Assembly (NCBI RefSeq): GCF_033568475.1
Contig: NC_133122.1
Location: 153,250,361 to 153,314,360, forward strand
Direction of reading: 5' to 3'
DNA: 64,000 nucleotides
Source of the DNA: Henckelia pumila
Taxonomy: Eukaryota > Streptophyta > Magnoliopsida > Lamiales > Gesneriaceae
Shown here: positions 12,076 through 24,304 of the stretch, piece by piece
How positions within the stretch are numbered: the first letter of the stretch is position 1
How the letters are laid out: every line of letters begins with the position of its first letter
Notes under the pieces: generated by a model
Database searches by the model: none
The model's input: the letters and a program-made list of their open reading frames with translations, nothing else
What the model was told of the DNA's origin: nothing
Program-made: the position numbers and the translations under genes

Positions 12076-13783
12076 GGAGTCGTTTTTGTCCAACCACATG
12101 TTAAAGTCGTTAAAACCGTATCTTTGTACGAACTATAAATATTAATAAAGAAACCAATATAAAATAAAATATTTACTACATTGAATCCATTAAAATGTTA
12201 TCTTCAAGTTCCAAAAGAGTTACACACATCTAATTTGAAAGATAATGCTATGTAATTGAAACTCAAAATATCCCAGCTAATATAAGATAAATGTAACAAA
12301 AGTAGTTCCAAAAGATAGTTGTATCAAAACATAAATCATGTGTTCTTGATAACGATGTTCACGAGATGACTTCTACGCATTACCAAGGCGATCTGAAACA
12401 CAGCTCAATCCTTGCATCAAAACCCCTTATGCATTACTCCCGAGTTACCTACAAGAAAACACATTCTCAGTCCAAAATTATCAACAAAAACTTAAACCAA
12501 TTTAAACATGGAATCCAATCACAACTAGCAAACTAATCTCTCGCTTGTCATAGGAAAAAAATAAAAGAAAAAAACTCAGCAACTCCAAAAGGAAGGCAGT
12601 GCACATCAAGAGGATTTTTATTAAACTCATTTAGCATTTGTATTGAATTCATAAAACATAACCCACAATTGACACAAACCGTGGGCTCCGACCACCCACA
12701 TGCCACAAGCTAAACTATGGATTTGGCACTTTCAAGTTTCACTCCACATCCCAATAACTCAAACCACACACCATTTCAAGTTCCACTCCACATCCCAATA
12801 AGCTAGCCTCCCAACTTTAATTCATACTAGCATGTCGTGGCACATGCTTTGCGTGTGTTTAATATACAAAGTTTAATACCAGTTCATCTTAAACAAAGAA
12901 TGAATTCAATTACATTAATACCAAAAATGCATATATAGTACAAACAAAATCAGAATGCACACATATATAAAACTATGTTCAAGCCAAGAGAAAAAAACAA
13001 TACACACCGACAATAATAGAAAAATAGAAATCAAACTGCTTGGATTTAGACAAATAAAAAACTTTAACATTAGAGTCATGCACAGTTAGATAAACAAAGA
13101 TTTTGAACTTGCAAACTCAAAGGTTAATGATTGCCATCTTTGTTAGTTAGGAAAACTTACAAGGTTCATGTACTGATCTTTGCAGGAAAAAATGGGCTTT
13201 AAGTATATTTTCTGACATATTTTACCATAAGATCTTGATATGATAAATGCAAGTGTTCAACAAGACTTGAACAAAATATCAATATAAGGGAACACCTACC
13301 TTCTGCTGATCCTCACCTGTTTCAATCTATGCAAATATTCAAATCAAAGATGAAGTGTTTTTTTTCAAAAAAAAAAGAAAAAAGAACACTGATTTTTCCT
13401 GTGTCCAGCTTGAAAATGCTGATATCGCATGCACATTCCAGGCTTATTTAATTAAACAGAGTCCCTAATAATATCGATCAAAATACGTAGAATCGTTTTT
13501 TAAGTGGTAAATATCAATCAAAATATGTAGAATCTTAACCAAAATAGACTTAATTTCGAGTTAAATTTTAAGCATAAGAAAAAACACCAAGGAAAAAATT
13601 ATGAAATTTAACTACCTTCTGTACAAGAAAGGGGATCCCCCATTTGACAAAACAAAGGAGGATAATTATGGAGATCAAACACCAAATTATGGCCTCCAAA
13701 TTTATTTTACTCGAAAATTATAACGATGCACAATAAAAAGTGAACAACAATAAGAAAATAAAACAAGATTAATTAAAGATACC
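12076..13783. other. CACTA interior, left part, no gene recognised
   Basis: AT-rich with scattered stops. At 12829 the phrase CTAGCATGTCGTGGCACATG followed by CTTTGCGTGTG resembles a Helitron 3' end on the - strand, but no matching 5' end was found. A direct repeat of CACTCCACATCCCAATA occurs at about 12741 and 12787. Confidence 0.4.
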
Positions 13784-14700
13784 TAGTCATAATTAATATA
13801 GTCTAGTACGCATTCCGCCCATTCGGATCGAACTTCATTAATTTCTTCATTAGAGTAAACTGTTTTCATGAACTGTGAACAAACTCAAATTATATTAGTA
13901 AAAAAAACAATAATGAAGAAGAAACATGATATAAACACAATTATTTGAGAAGATTGAGAATATGTCAAATATACTATTGAGGAAAGTGAATCCTTATCAC
14001 TGGTAGCATTTTCTTCAACAATTTCTTTCATAAATTTCAGCAAATAATACCCACACTGTTTTGCATCTGGTTGGCGAGGACCCTATATTATCAAAAAATT
14101 GTCAATGACTAATACAAATTTAAATATTTGTCAGTTTATCACAGATAAACATATATAATAAATACCTTTATCACTTCCCATATAGGCTTTTTTTCCCTTT
14201 CCTCTCCTTGTTCGAATTAAACAATCTCAAGCTCCTTCATATAGCAACAAGATTCGACATGAGTGTTCCATTGGCTAAATTAAATGCTTAATTAAGTAAA
14301 GAATATGTACTCACATATCCACTACATATTTTCAGTTCTCATAGCGATTGCGATGACTAAGTGAATCCAACAAATAAACCAACTACGAACCTGTACCATA
14401 GTCAAGAAAAGATTCTACTCCTTTTATCGAACGATGCAGCAGCAGCAGGCACAATTTTGTTGTGGGATGCTCCCCAGTTCCAAATGCCAAACCTGGATTC
14501 AAAATTATGTTTATTGCCCGGGGATTCTACAAGGCGGTGATAAACATCAGAATATTGAAATTTCATATAGTTACTAATTATTAAATAACGGAAACAAAAA
14601 ACTATGCACAACTTGAGCTCATAATGGAATATTACTGGAGGACTTCTCCACTCAGGCACAATCCAGATTCCCTCTGTAATTTCAACCGGATGAAAACATT
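13784..14700 (-). pseudogene. Ulp1-like (C48) cysteine protease relic inside the CACTA
   Basis: A - strand exon near 14081-13970, after an ATATAG acceptor, encodes QPDAKQCGYYLLKFMKEI. This is the Gln-Cys active-site region of Ulp1-type peptidases found in many plant transposons. A later exon (about 13870-13784) encodes NEEINEVRSEWAECVLDY and a stop, matching the family C-terminus. Upstream pieces (for example [18 protein letters not shown] near 14460) may be earlier exons. I could not see the catalytic His-Asp part and no complete frame could be joined. Related frames may reach 15230. Such genes are thought to be captured SUMO-protease-like passengers of unknown use. Confidence 0.6.
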
Positions 14701-16344
14701 CCTTGAATTATTAACGGTAGATGAAAAACATTATCAGCTAATGTTGATTTAAAAACCTTCATGCACCTATATAATTCACAAAGTAAGAATACTCGGTGAA
14801 TTCCAAATATTCTTTATAAGTGACTTGTAAGTGCAATTAAAAAATCAATAAAATCTTGAAAAAGAACGTTGACAAATGAATACACCGCACCCATTTACCA
14901 GTATTATATTTGTATTCATCCGAACCCATGCTTGTCGTCTAATTATTTCGAAAATCCTTTCTCAGATGATAGCTTTAGACTGAATGTAAACATCATTAAA
15001 TCATGAAGTATATTTTGAATTTATAAAACCAAAAATTTGGCTACAAAAACATTATAACATGAGTCAAGACAGGGGAAAAAGAAAAACCAACGAATGGGCT
15101 GCCCATAAACCTGGGTTTGATTGATCCAGTCAATATGATCGTGCATTTCAACTACGTAATTTGGTATTTCTTTCAATCCAACAGAGTCTGCAGCCAACGA
15201 AATGCAGCTTTTCACATCCTGGCTCACATTAAATATACTAGAGATCCATATCTATAGATTGAAAGTGGGAAGTCCTATGTCAGTTAACCCCCGGCATGTT
15301 TAAACTTCTCCTCCACAGTAACAGTATAATTGAACAATGAGATTGTGCTGCAATGAAACAAGCTCTAATTTTTTATATATCCATCTGGACAGAACAAGTA
15401 AAGTCCTCGAAAATCAATGGTAGTCGAACCAGCTCCGAAACACATAAGACATTCCGATAGTGCGTCCTAGCGATAAAAAATAACCTCCACGTATCAAAAG
15501 TAATGCAGACTACAGAAAACCATGGCAAATGCGAGAGGTACATGAAGCAGGCTTACATCGGCGTGACTGGGGCAGAAAATTCGGACTGAAAGGTAAGGAG
15601 AAGTGAGTGAATCATCGCCAGTAATAATGCTACCAGCCGACGAAAGAGTAGAATAACTAATGGCGGTGAAATTACGGCCCCGTCATTGCTTCTGGAGCAG
15701 CGGTTTAGCTGACCAGATGGATGAGAGGCGGTCGGGCGGAGCGAGGCTTGAGGTGCGGCGGCGGAAGGAGGAGAAACACTATCTACCCACAACCAGAAAC
15801 CATATAAATTGACAAGAAATCTGCCGGAAAATCGAAGAAATTCACGACTGGAAACCTAGACCTTAGCATCTACTAAAAGATGTTCACGACTGGAAACCTA
15901 GACCTTAACATCTACTAGACCTGAAAATCGAAGAGATTAATATTTAACCCCTTTTCTCCACCCATTCGCCAAAAGCCCAAACAAGACCACAAAGCAAGAG
16001 AACGAAGCTAGAGAACAAAGAAACAAAACTTACACAGTGATGGTCGCGAGTGTACTGTCGATCTAAGCTGTAAACTTGAGATTCAAGTCACGATTGGAGT
16101 TGCTAAGGCTTGGGCTAGCTGAAAGGAGGTCGAAAGACTAGTTTCCGGCGAACAATCGACGTCTAGGGCGCCGGAGAAGAGCAGGGTTGAAGGGGCGACG
16201 GGTTGGGGCTAGGGATTGGGTTTCGTTTTCTCGATCGCACTTGAAGGGGGCACTCAAGCATGTGCGTGTAGAAGGTTCTCATGTATATATATATATATAT
16301 GGGATTATATATTTTTTAATTTTTTTAAAAAATAAAAACAAATA
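14701..16344. other. CACTA interior, right part
   Basis: Contains short - strand frames at 15021-15227 and 15553-15792 that could be 5' exons of the protease relic, but they match nothing I recognise. A 35-bp direct repeat, TTCACGACTGGAAACCTAG then ACCTTA, occurs at about 15841 and 15888. An AT microsatellite lies at 16282-16300. Confidence 0.4.
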
Positions 16345-16640
16345 AAAAAATAACAACGACAACGGATTTAAAAATGTGTTGTCGTAGACCCCAAAAAGAA
16401 CGCACATAGACAACGGTTAATTAAAACCGTTGTTGTAGGCCACCAAAAACGCGCTCATAGACAACGGTTTTTATAACCGTTGTCTTAGACATATATACGA
16501 CAATGGTTTTTTAAAAACCGTTGTCGTTTTTAATTAAAATGCGGTCAACGACAACGGTTTTTGTAAAAACCATTGTCAAACACTAAAAGACAACAGTTTA
16601 CACATAAAACCGTTGTCGTTTTAGTGTGGTTAATTAACAT
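16345..16640. repeat. Right subterminal palindrome array of the CACTA element
   Basis: Six tandem foldbacks such as GACAACGGTTTTTATAACCG followed by TTGTC, and one with GTAAAAACCATTGTC. They mirror the left array and use the same ACAACGG core. Confidence 0.85.
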
Positions 16641-16918
16641 ATTTGTTGTAGTGGAAGAGGCAGGTTTGCAGGTGGATCAGGAGCGAGAGATGTAGTTGGT
16701 CGGTGACCAGGGCTTGGTAGCATGAGTCTTCAGAAGAATTTTAGATTAAGATTTTAACTGATATTTATTCGATTTGGTTGTATTTAAGATTTAATTATCT
16801 TGGGGCTATATATCTTTAAGATTTTCCGCTGTCATTTCTCTTATTATATTTAATTAAGTTACATGCATGCTTAAGCTTCTGATTAGTAGGTGATCACGGT
16901 GCGGGTCACTACACCGTT

Positions 16919-18096
16919 CCTCTAGAGCAACCAATTAGCATCCTAAGTTCAATCCTGAGCATGCTAATTTAACCAATTCCCAATTCTCATCCTACACATT
17001 CATTTCTAAAATACAAGTACAATAGTCAAGCAATTTCCAATACAAATCTTAACTAAGCATCCCAATAAATGGAATTTAAGAACGCAAATTAAGATTATCT
17101 GAGATAAGAGAAGTATCATGATCTGGATCCTCAGCCTGCACCACAAACAAGAGCCATGTGGTCTGCCTTGCTCTGTGACAGTTCCTCAAAATCGTTCCGG
17201 ATCCTCGCAATGGTAGCACCTGCCTGAACCAACCAAACACATTACAGCATGAGGCCTCTGACACTGTCTGTAGAAAGGTATCCCTCCAGTGCTAGGAGCA
17301 ACTGTCCCATGATGCTGCTGGCCTTGCGACCTCTGCTTCAGCTGTTGCCAAGAATGTCCTCTAGATGACTGCTACAACTGCCTCTGCTTCTGAAAATAAG
17401 CTTGCATCTCCTTCCTCCCCTTCCCGGACTGGCACGCTCGAATAACCGTTACCTTGTACGTTGTCACATCCACCATGGAAACATCCTGCTTGATGTCGGA
17501 CCTCAAGTCATCAGTGAAATGTCGCAGCCTCTCGCTCTCCACTGTAGCAATTGAAGACACGAAGTTACACTCCCGCTCAAACTGCCTCACAAACTCAGCC
17601 ACAATCATGTCTCCTTGTCAAAGACTCATGAAGTCACGAATCAGATGTCCTCACACATCCTCTGTGAAGTGCTTATCAAATAAAACCGTCTTGAAATCCC
17701 TTCAAATCATCCTAGCCAGATCAAAACCAGTCACTGTGCCTTACCACAAGAGAGCTTCATCATCCTTCAACATGTAGATTGCGCATCTGACCCAATCGAC
17801 ATCATGGGTCCCATGTAGGCAAAGATCATCTCCAACGCTAGAATCCACTCCTCAGACACAAGTAGATCACGGGTCCACGCGAACTCCTTCGGTCCCTGCT
17901 TGTAGAACCTCTCAGTGATGTCCTCCTCGTGCACCCTCCTAAGCTGTCCAGCCTGATGCTCAAGTAAACTCGTGATACTAGCTAGCATGCCCATGATGGC
18001 CCTCTCAAAAGCTGCGAGTGGTAGAGCTGCAGGTGAAGGTAGAGGCGAAGGTGGATCCTGATTACCCGCATCGCAAACTACGCGACTCGGAGACAT
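16919..18096 (-). pseudogene. Gypsy gag with zinc-knuckle remnant
   Basis: On the - strand the frame 18096-17767 starts MSPSRVVCDAGNQDPPSPLP and contains FYKQGPKEFAWTRD and EEWILALEMIFAYM, similar to the start of plant Ty3 gag. The core continues in another frame (17608-17372) with EFVRQFERECNFVSSIATVE and ERLRHFTDDLRSDIKQDV, typical retrotransposon gag. Near 17235 CYHCEDPERF keeps half of a CCHC zinc knuckle and then meets a stop. Several frameshifts separate these parts. It lies just downstream of the primer-binding site, as gag should. Confidence 0.8.
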
Positions 18097-18299
18097 ACTG
18101 CAATTCCCAATAATCCCTCACGCAACCGTATTGCATAGCTATGTATTTTAATTTAAAAGTCTTATAACATAAATTTCAGTGAAAAATCTAACTCGTTGGT
18201 CCCATTCGTAAAGCATAATAAAAACCATTTAAAACTCACAGGCTGACAGTGCAACTTCTGAGCTCCACGTAGCAGGCTAGCCAACCCTCCAAGGACCTT

Positions 18300-18311
18300 G
18301 CTCTGATACCA
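18300..18311 (-). other. Primer-binding site (tRNA-Met initiator)
   Basis: On the - strand TGGTATCAGAGC starts two bases after the 5' LTR end (18314). This is the usual complement to the 3' end of plant initiator tRNA-Met and fixes the element's orientation. Confidence 0.85.
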
Positions 18312-18313
18312 AA

Positions 18314-21300
18314 TGAAACAAACCAAACTCGAAGAAATTTTTTTTAAAAAAAAATTACATATATTCCCATACATATATGCATCTATACTTAAAAATAGAT
18401 TTTCATAAAATTTAATACATAATAAAAATGATTTCATGTCAAAACTTAAATATTCGAACACATTATAAATCCATGCGTAAATATTCAATAACGTAAGATG
18501 CGAAAAATAGTTTGATACAATCTCATAATCATTGAAACATAAAAGCGCGAAGGTCACGGGTGTGCTAACTTGCCACGAATGCACGGAGGTCTTCACCACC
18601 AGTCAGGACCACAACCTCCTGAATAATATAAATCTCACCTGCACATCATTTAGATCTAATGAGTCTAAAGGTCCAGCATGCTCTAACTTTAATAACGAGT
18701 ACTACTAAATAAAACCATATGCAAGCACATAACGTATATAAAAATAACCTGAGGATTCTAATGCATGCATGATCGTAAAATCGTATGCATAAACTGCGTT
18801 GTAAAATCGTATGAATAAACTGCGTCGTAATCTAAATCATAACATAATACGTAACATAATACATAACATAAGCATTGGCATGTCATAAACATAAAAATCA
18901 TTTCCTGTGGTTCATATCAGTAAAGTGTGACCATAAATATAAACGATTGATCAATCTATAAACCAACGTACGCGGCGGCGAGGTTCACCCAACCTTAACA
19001 CGGGGATTCCCTACGCCTCTTATGCCACTTCACCCAACCTTAACACGGGGATTCGTAGGCTCCTGAACATAATTGTCACAATTCACATCAACTTCCCAAA
19101 AATTTTCTTTACATGCACTTAATATTAACTTAAAATACATGCATGAATCATGAACTTAAAAATATCATTTTCCTTAAAATTATGCTCGTAAATATATATT
19201 TAATTTATTTTCCATAAAAATCTTACTTATATCAAAATATACATATACATCTATTAAATATATATTTACGAACTATTTTGTTTGTCACTGTCTAGTTCGA
19301 GTTGCTGCCCCTTAACTAAAGCTCTTAAACTCATATTCGTCCGATAACACTTAGATAACTCAATAACACTTAAACTGACCTAATAATACTTAAACTAGCC
19401 CAATCACACTTAAATATATCCAATTAGACTAAGATTGGCACAATAGTACTTACTCCAACTTAAAACTTAGTCCAACCAAATAAATTAAATAATTTAGGCT
19501 CAATAACAAATTTAGCTCAATTATTAAATTAAACATCCAATAAATATCTTAAGCCCAATAAGTTTGGCTCAATAACTAAATCAATTCATTCAAGCCCAAA
19601 TAACACTTTATCCCAAATAAACAACTAAGCCCAATAAATAAATTAAACCCAATAAATATTTTACACCCAATAACTAAATTAAGCTCAATGAACATCTTAT
19701 GTTCAATAACAAAATTGACCCAATGAATAAACTAAACACTTATACTCTTAAATAAATTACCCGGCCCAACATAAAAGAATCCGAAACCAAACCATAACAT
19801 ATGACCCTAATACAATTTACCCGATCCAGACAACTCACTCGTCCGAGCTCTGCCTGAGCTGCCCGCAAGATAGACTACCCTTACAACCATCCAACTGTTC
19901 ACCTAGCCGACACTACTTCAAGACATCTTAAACCAAGACCCAAAGGGACCTAACTCAACCATCAATCAGTGAACAGCAACTAAGACCCAGCCATGACAGA
20001 AAAATCATTCACAACCAAGTCACAATGCATAAAAACGTGAATGATGCATGAATTAAAACTTGAGTTACCATATCCACATACAAATGCAACAATACAATTT
20101 AATCATCAAAACAATGAATATAATGATCTAAATGGTGTGAAAAAGGAAGGGTATAACATGTCTTTGCGTTTAAAACGCACGAAAAACTTATACAGTTGCG
20201 GTTGCGTATATCGGGACTCAGGAATCTCACAACTTCCAATTCTAGAAGCTCGAATCCCTAAATTATTGATTTTTTTCCCCAAATATCCTCAACTAGCTTC
20301 CGATCTGCGAAAAATCACACAAAGGTCAAAAGTCAACCCTGGTCAACTCTGGTCAAACTTTGACCAAAAATTACCGAACTTTATTGCGCTCTCACCGCTT
20401 AAGGATTTCAAATCTCGAATCGAAACTTGGATATTCGGATCTACCACGTCGAGGCGATAAAAAATGGTTAACATGTAGGTGGTCGCCGGAAAATTGGGGA
20501 AGACGGCGGCGGCGGTGCGGCGGCGATGAGCAAATCAACTCCAAAATTCACGAAATTTGGCAGGGTTGTAGATCTCGACGATATGATTCTAATGCACTAG
20601 ACCATGACCGGAATGGACCATCGTGGCGGCCAAAAATTGCGAATTACAGAGGAGGCGGGGGCGAGCTTCCCAAGCTCCGATCCATGCGATTTTCCGACTG
20701 AAAATGTTGTAATAAGCTTGGGAAATGACCTACACAAATCTTAGAACCTTTAAAAAACACAAAAACAACAAGAATCGACCTCAAATCCGTCAATTCGCGC
20801 GAGGAAGATGAAGAACAAAGGCAGTCGCGATTTTGCTTCGATCCGAACTGAACGGACGTCAAAACTCACGATTCTTGATATGGTTGTGACCGCCTCGATG
20901 AGAGCTACAAGATGGCGGGGTCAATCGACGGCAACAGCGCTGCACGGCGGCCGACGATCAGAGGGGGCGAATTGGGGGTTAGGGTTTTAGTGTGTGTTTA
21001 AGGTGTTTCGTGCGTGAGAGAGAGTGTACCACTTAATATTATAAAATTTGGTCCTAAAATGACCCGGTCTGATCCATTTTAATGCTCTTGTGTTATTTTA
21101 CTCCAATATGTAATTTAACACATTTTTACCATAATCTTGAAATGCGAACTTTGACCTGTCAACTAGACCAGTAAGTTCCCAAATAAATAAAATTGAATCA
21201 ATCTTAGGCTTTGACTAATCCCCCAAACTGATTATTTTTTCCAAATTAAATTTTTTGGCATAAATAATTATTTTAATTTCATTATCTCAATAATTATCTC

Positions 21301-21470
21301 GAAATGTCAATATTACCAGATATCCAGAAATAGTCAAACACATTGATTAATTGGCATGTGTATTTTATAAATACACTCTGTAACTCAGTTGGCTGCAATA
21401 ATTATTTTATACACTAAATAATAATTTTTAATTGCCAAATAATTCGGTAAATAAATTTTGGAGCGTTACA
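18314..21470 (-). repeat. 5' LTR of the gypsy element (right copy)
   Basis: 3157 bp, homologous to 6123-8796 and followed by the CTGAC duplication. It differs from the left copy by scattered substitutions and by an extra block at 19764-20203. Confidence 0.9.
19764..20203. repeat. 440-bp segment present only in the right LTR
   Basis: The left LTR passes directly from AATAAATTGCCCGA to CGTATATCGGGAC at about 7535. The right LTR has 440 bp between the same flanks. The segment has no terminal inverted repeat or target duplication. It is thus more likely sequence deleted from the left copy than an insertion, or it came from recombination between variant LTRs. Confidence 0.7.
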
Positions 21471-21475
21471 CTGAC

Positions 21476-22366
21476 AACATTATTTACGTTGAAAAACAAT
21501 AAGAAGCCTTTTTTATTCGTGTATATATCTGTAACTTTGAGTTACACCGTTATTACTATATATAATTTTGGTAAAAACAACAAATGTTTGATTGAACAAT
21601 TGATATTAAACCAATTGTTATTTGAGTAGGTCTCTTGTGACTTGTGAGATAATTTTACATATTTATATATGTGATACAGATCCATTCGATTTATATCTAC
21701 AATAAAAAATATTAATTTTTAAATTAGAAAAAAAACTATTTTTCATCATCGATCGATCTAAGGAATCGAGTAGCAGAGATGGTAGCCAAGGCAAACAAGT
21801 ATCTACCTTCATTGTTCACATCTTTGGATCCGGGTTTCATTTGATGTCAGCAAATAATTTTTCGAATATCGAAATTATATATAGCAATTGTATCACAAAG
21901 ATTTAGATTAGCTCTCTTGTAAGACGGTGTCACGAATTTTTATTTGTAGGACGGATCAACTCTATCCATGTTTATAATAAAGAAAATAATACATTTTCAT
22001 GGATGACCCAATTGACAAATCCGTCTTATAAAATTATTCGTGAGACCGTTTCACAAGATTTTTTTGGGTAATATTTATTATTATCCCACATTTCAAAAGT
22101 CAAACATGATATATAAACTCAAAAAGAAGATTTTTTTGGCCAAATTTAATAATCTAATTTGTATGATCTCTCAATACATAAAACCTCCCTATATGTTATT
22201 TAATTTAATTAATCATGCACTTAACAATACTAGAATAGTATTTACCCATAAAGTGCCTGGCATGTAGTAAATTTGACTAATATTTTGATGGATGGAAATA
22301 TAGAGTCAAAGTTGAATATTTTGAGGCACTTGGGGGGTGGGGACGCTAATCGGGTCGCTAAACGAG
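21476..22366. other. Upstream intergenic region of the H+-ATPase gene
   Basis: AT-rich. Positions 21640-21735 hold a partial GTCTCAC-family relic and 21915-22058 a complete one (separate entry). No gene seen. The rest would be distal promoter. Confidence 0.5.
21915..22058. repeat. MITE of the GTGAGACCGTCTCAC family (best copy)
   Basis: Terminal inverted repeats TCTTGTAAGACGGTGTCACG and CGTGAGACCGTTTCACAAGA enclose 144 bp. The interior has GACGGATCAACTCTA and TTTTCATGGATGACCCAA, shared in decayed form with the other copies in this window. Confidence 0.8.
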
Positions 22367-22374
22367 TATATAAA
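22367..22374 (+). promoter_or_regulatory. TATA box of the H+-ATPase gene
   Basis: TATATAAA, about 143 bp before the start codon and followed by a pyrimidine-rich leader (CTCTTACTTGAGGAG, TTTCCTCTTCTCCC). The spacing fits a transcription start near 22400 and a leader of about 115 nt. Confidence 0.6.
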
Positions 22375-22516
22375 GAGGCCACAAGGCCAACCATTCCTCT
22401 TACTTGAGGAGATCTACTCCCATTTCCTCTTCTCCCTAATAATCCTCTGATCATATATTTCCCCCTTTTTTCTTTTATATTCTTGGAAATAAAAAAGAAG
22501 TTGGGGGGAAGCCAAC

Positions 22517-23370
22517 ATGGGAAATGACAAAGGCATTAGTCTTGAAGAAATCAAGAATGAAACAGTTGATCTGGTACAATTTTTTTTTTCTTTTTCTTTT
22601 TTTAGATTCTTGAACGAAATATTGAAGTGGGATACTGGGATTTATGGCTTTTCTTTGATTTGATTGGATTCTGCGGTGAAAACCAAATATTTCTCGAGTA
22701 ATTTTGTGCTTATCATGAGTTTTTTTTTTTCCCAACTTTTTGCTGTTTATGGTGTGTTGTTCAAAATCGCGTTTCCCGAGATTCAGTTTGTTTGCATTTC
22801 GGGAATTGACTTTTAGCGGTAACCGAAAAGGTTACTTTTCATGTTATTAGCTAACTTTTGCGAGAATTAGATGCTTTGCTTACAGCTTTCACATGTTCGT
22901 TTCTCTCTTTTTTTATTTTATTTCTGGTATATATACAAAGAACTGCCAACTTGTACACGAATATGGGACCATTGTACTTATATATTTTACACAAAAAAAC
23001 AATACAAAACTGTTTCACGAATCAACGTTATGTTTCACCAATCAACTTTGCGAGACAGTCGATCTGTCCATGAAAAAAGATTGTTTCTTTTTCAATCATT
23101 ACTGTTCTGTATGAACGTGAGTTTTGATTGCTCATCAATAAGTTTGACTTTTTTTTTTTGCGTGTCATTTAATTAATTTGAAGGCTAATTATAAGTCTAA
23201 CGTCTGATTTAGCCTATCGGAAAACAAAATTGAATGCTTTGAATTTAAACGTAGCAGAAGAAAATTTAATTTAGGAGAAGATATTGTGATTTGACCAGTA
23301 AGTAAGATGTATCCATCCATATAAATCTCATCCCTAAATTTTGAACTTGTATTAATTATATTTTATCGAA

Positions 23371-23424
<54 letters not shown>

Positions 23425-24255
23425 ATATGTGCCTTCAATCTTCATTTTATTTTACAAACACTAGCATCACGCGATGTGTGCATGTATATAAATTTTATTA
23501 TTTTAATTGATTTTCATATTATTTTTATAAGTCAAATTATGTATTAGATATTCAAATGTTTAAAAGTGATAACTATCTAATTTAAAAATTTTAAAAAACA
23601 AACAAAGATAGCGAATGTCATTTTGGTAAATAAGATATAATCTTATGGTTAAGAAAAGAGGAGATAATATAAAAATGACTAATTTGTTTAATAATTTTGA
23701 TTTTATTTAGAATTAAATTAGGATATAATCGTAATTTCATCCATCAATTAATTGAAATTTAGTTAATTAAATTTCTCTAGATAAAATAATCAGTTAAAAA
23801 TATAGAAACTATGTGTGAATTGAGGATCTTCGGGGTTGGAAAAATAGTGTGTTTTGCCCCATAAATTTAGGTGATCTCAATCACTGTATTTTAAATTGGA
23901 AATGGAGTAATTTTCAAGAAAATGCACACTAAAGGGAATTTGGACTCTAGCCATCTTAATGTCAGTCAACTTGATTTAGTTTTTGAAAATTTTATCATTT
24001 TTTTAACCTTGTGGAGATATAATTGAGTGATGGCCACAACTGTACAAAAATTATCTGCTCGTAACATTATCATAATCCTAAATAATAATAAAATAAAATA
24101 AAATTCGACCAAACAAGTGATTTTTGGGGATTTGTTTGGCTACTTTTTAATGGTAGTCGGCCTTGTTTCTTTTTTGATATTTGTGTTACCAAATTTTCTC
24201 AACGGTTCACCTGTTTTATCATGTGACTGTGTGCCACTGACATAGCTTTTATTGT

Positions 24256-24304
<49 letters not shown>

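Larger units (their letters stand above)
11721..16653. mobile_element. CACTA (En/Spm) DNA transposon, non-autonomous
   Basis: It begins CACTACAAGAAAAACGG and ends TTGTTGTAGTG, giving the inverted CACTACAA termini of the CACTA superfamily. The 3-bp duplication GAA at 11718-11720 and 16654-16656 is exact. Length 4933 bp. Both ends carry arrays of ACAACGG palindromes (separate entries), as expected for transposase-binding subterminal repeats. No TNPD/TNP2-type transposase frame is visible. The interior holds an Ulp1-like protease relic on the - strand, so the element probably moved with enzymes supplied elsewhere. Internal short direct repeats occur near 12737-12800 and 15838-15915. Confidence 0.92.
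10533..16913 (+). mobile_element. Solo LTR of a second gypsy family, inserted in the first
   Basis: It starts TGTAGTAGCCC and ends GCGGGTCACTACA (inverted TGTAGT/ACTACA). Perfect 5-bp duplications CCGTT lie at 10528-10532 and 16914-16918. Subtracting the CACTA insertion leaves an LTR of about 1445 bp with no internal domain, so it is a solo LTR formed by LTR-LTR recombination. A TATAAATA box at 10869-10876 shows + orientation. Its U3 carries GTTCGGACCGTCCGAAC palindromes. Confidence 0.88.
6123..21470 (-). mobile_element. Ty3/gypsy LTR retrotransposon, internally deleted and nested
   Basis: Two long homologous LTRs (6123-8796 and 18314-21470) lie in direct orientation and read TGTAACRC...GTTTCA on the - strand. 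They are flanked by a perfect 5-bp duplication CTGAC at 6118-6122 and 21471-21475. On the - strand the order is 5' LTR, tRNA-Met primer-binding site (18300-18311), gag (about 18096-17150), protease remnant (split 16919/10532), integrase C-terminus (about 9370-9000), polypurine tract, 3' LTR. Reverse transcriptase, RNase H and most of integrase are missing. A solo LTR carrying a CACTA element sits in the protease region. The long LTRs, the TGTAACACC start and the APMKGVMRYG motif suggest a chromovirus (Tekay/Del-like), which is tentative. It cannot move on its own. Confidence 0.9.

Noticed and set aside
12829..12870. Helitron 3' end-like CTAG plus hairpin inside the CACTA
   Set aside because: No matching TC start could be found; kept only as a comment.
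17454..17777. 107-codon + strand frame
   Set aside because: Antisense shadow of the gag coding region; only the - strand has family motifs.
18162..18599. 145-codon - strand frame
   Set aside because: Spans the LTR edge and primer-binding site; composition is that of the LTR and no motif is present.
23461..23490. Helitron 3' end-like CTAG plus hairpin in pump intron 1
   Set aside because: No 5' terminus recognised, so I did not call an element.
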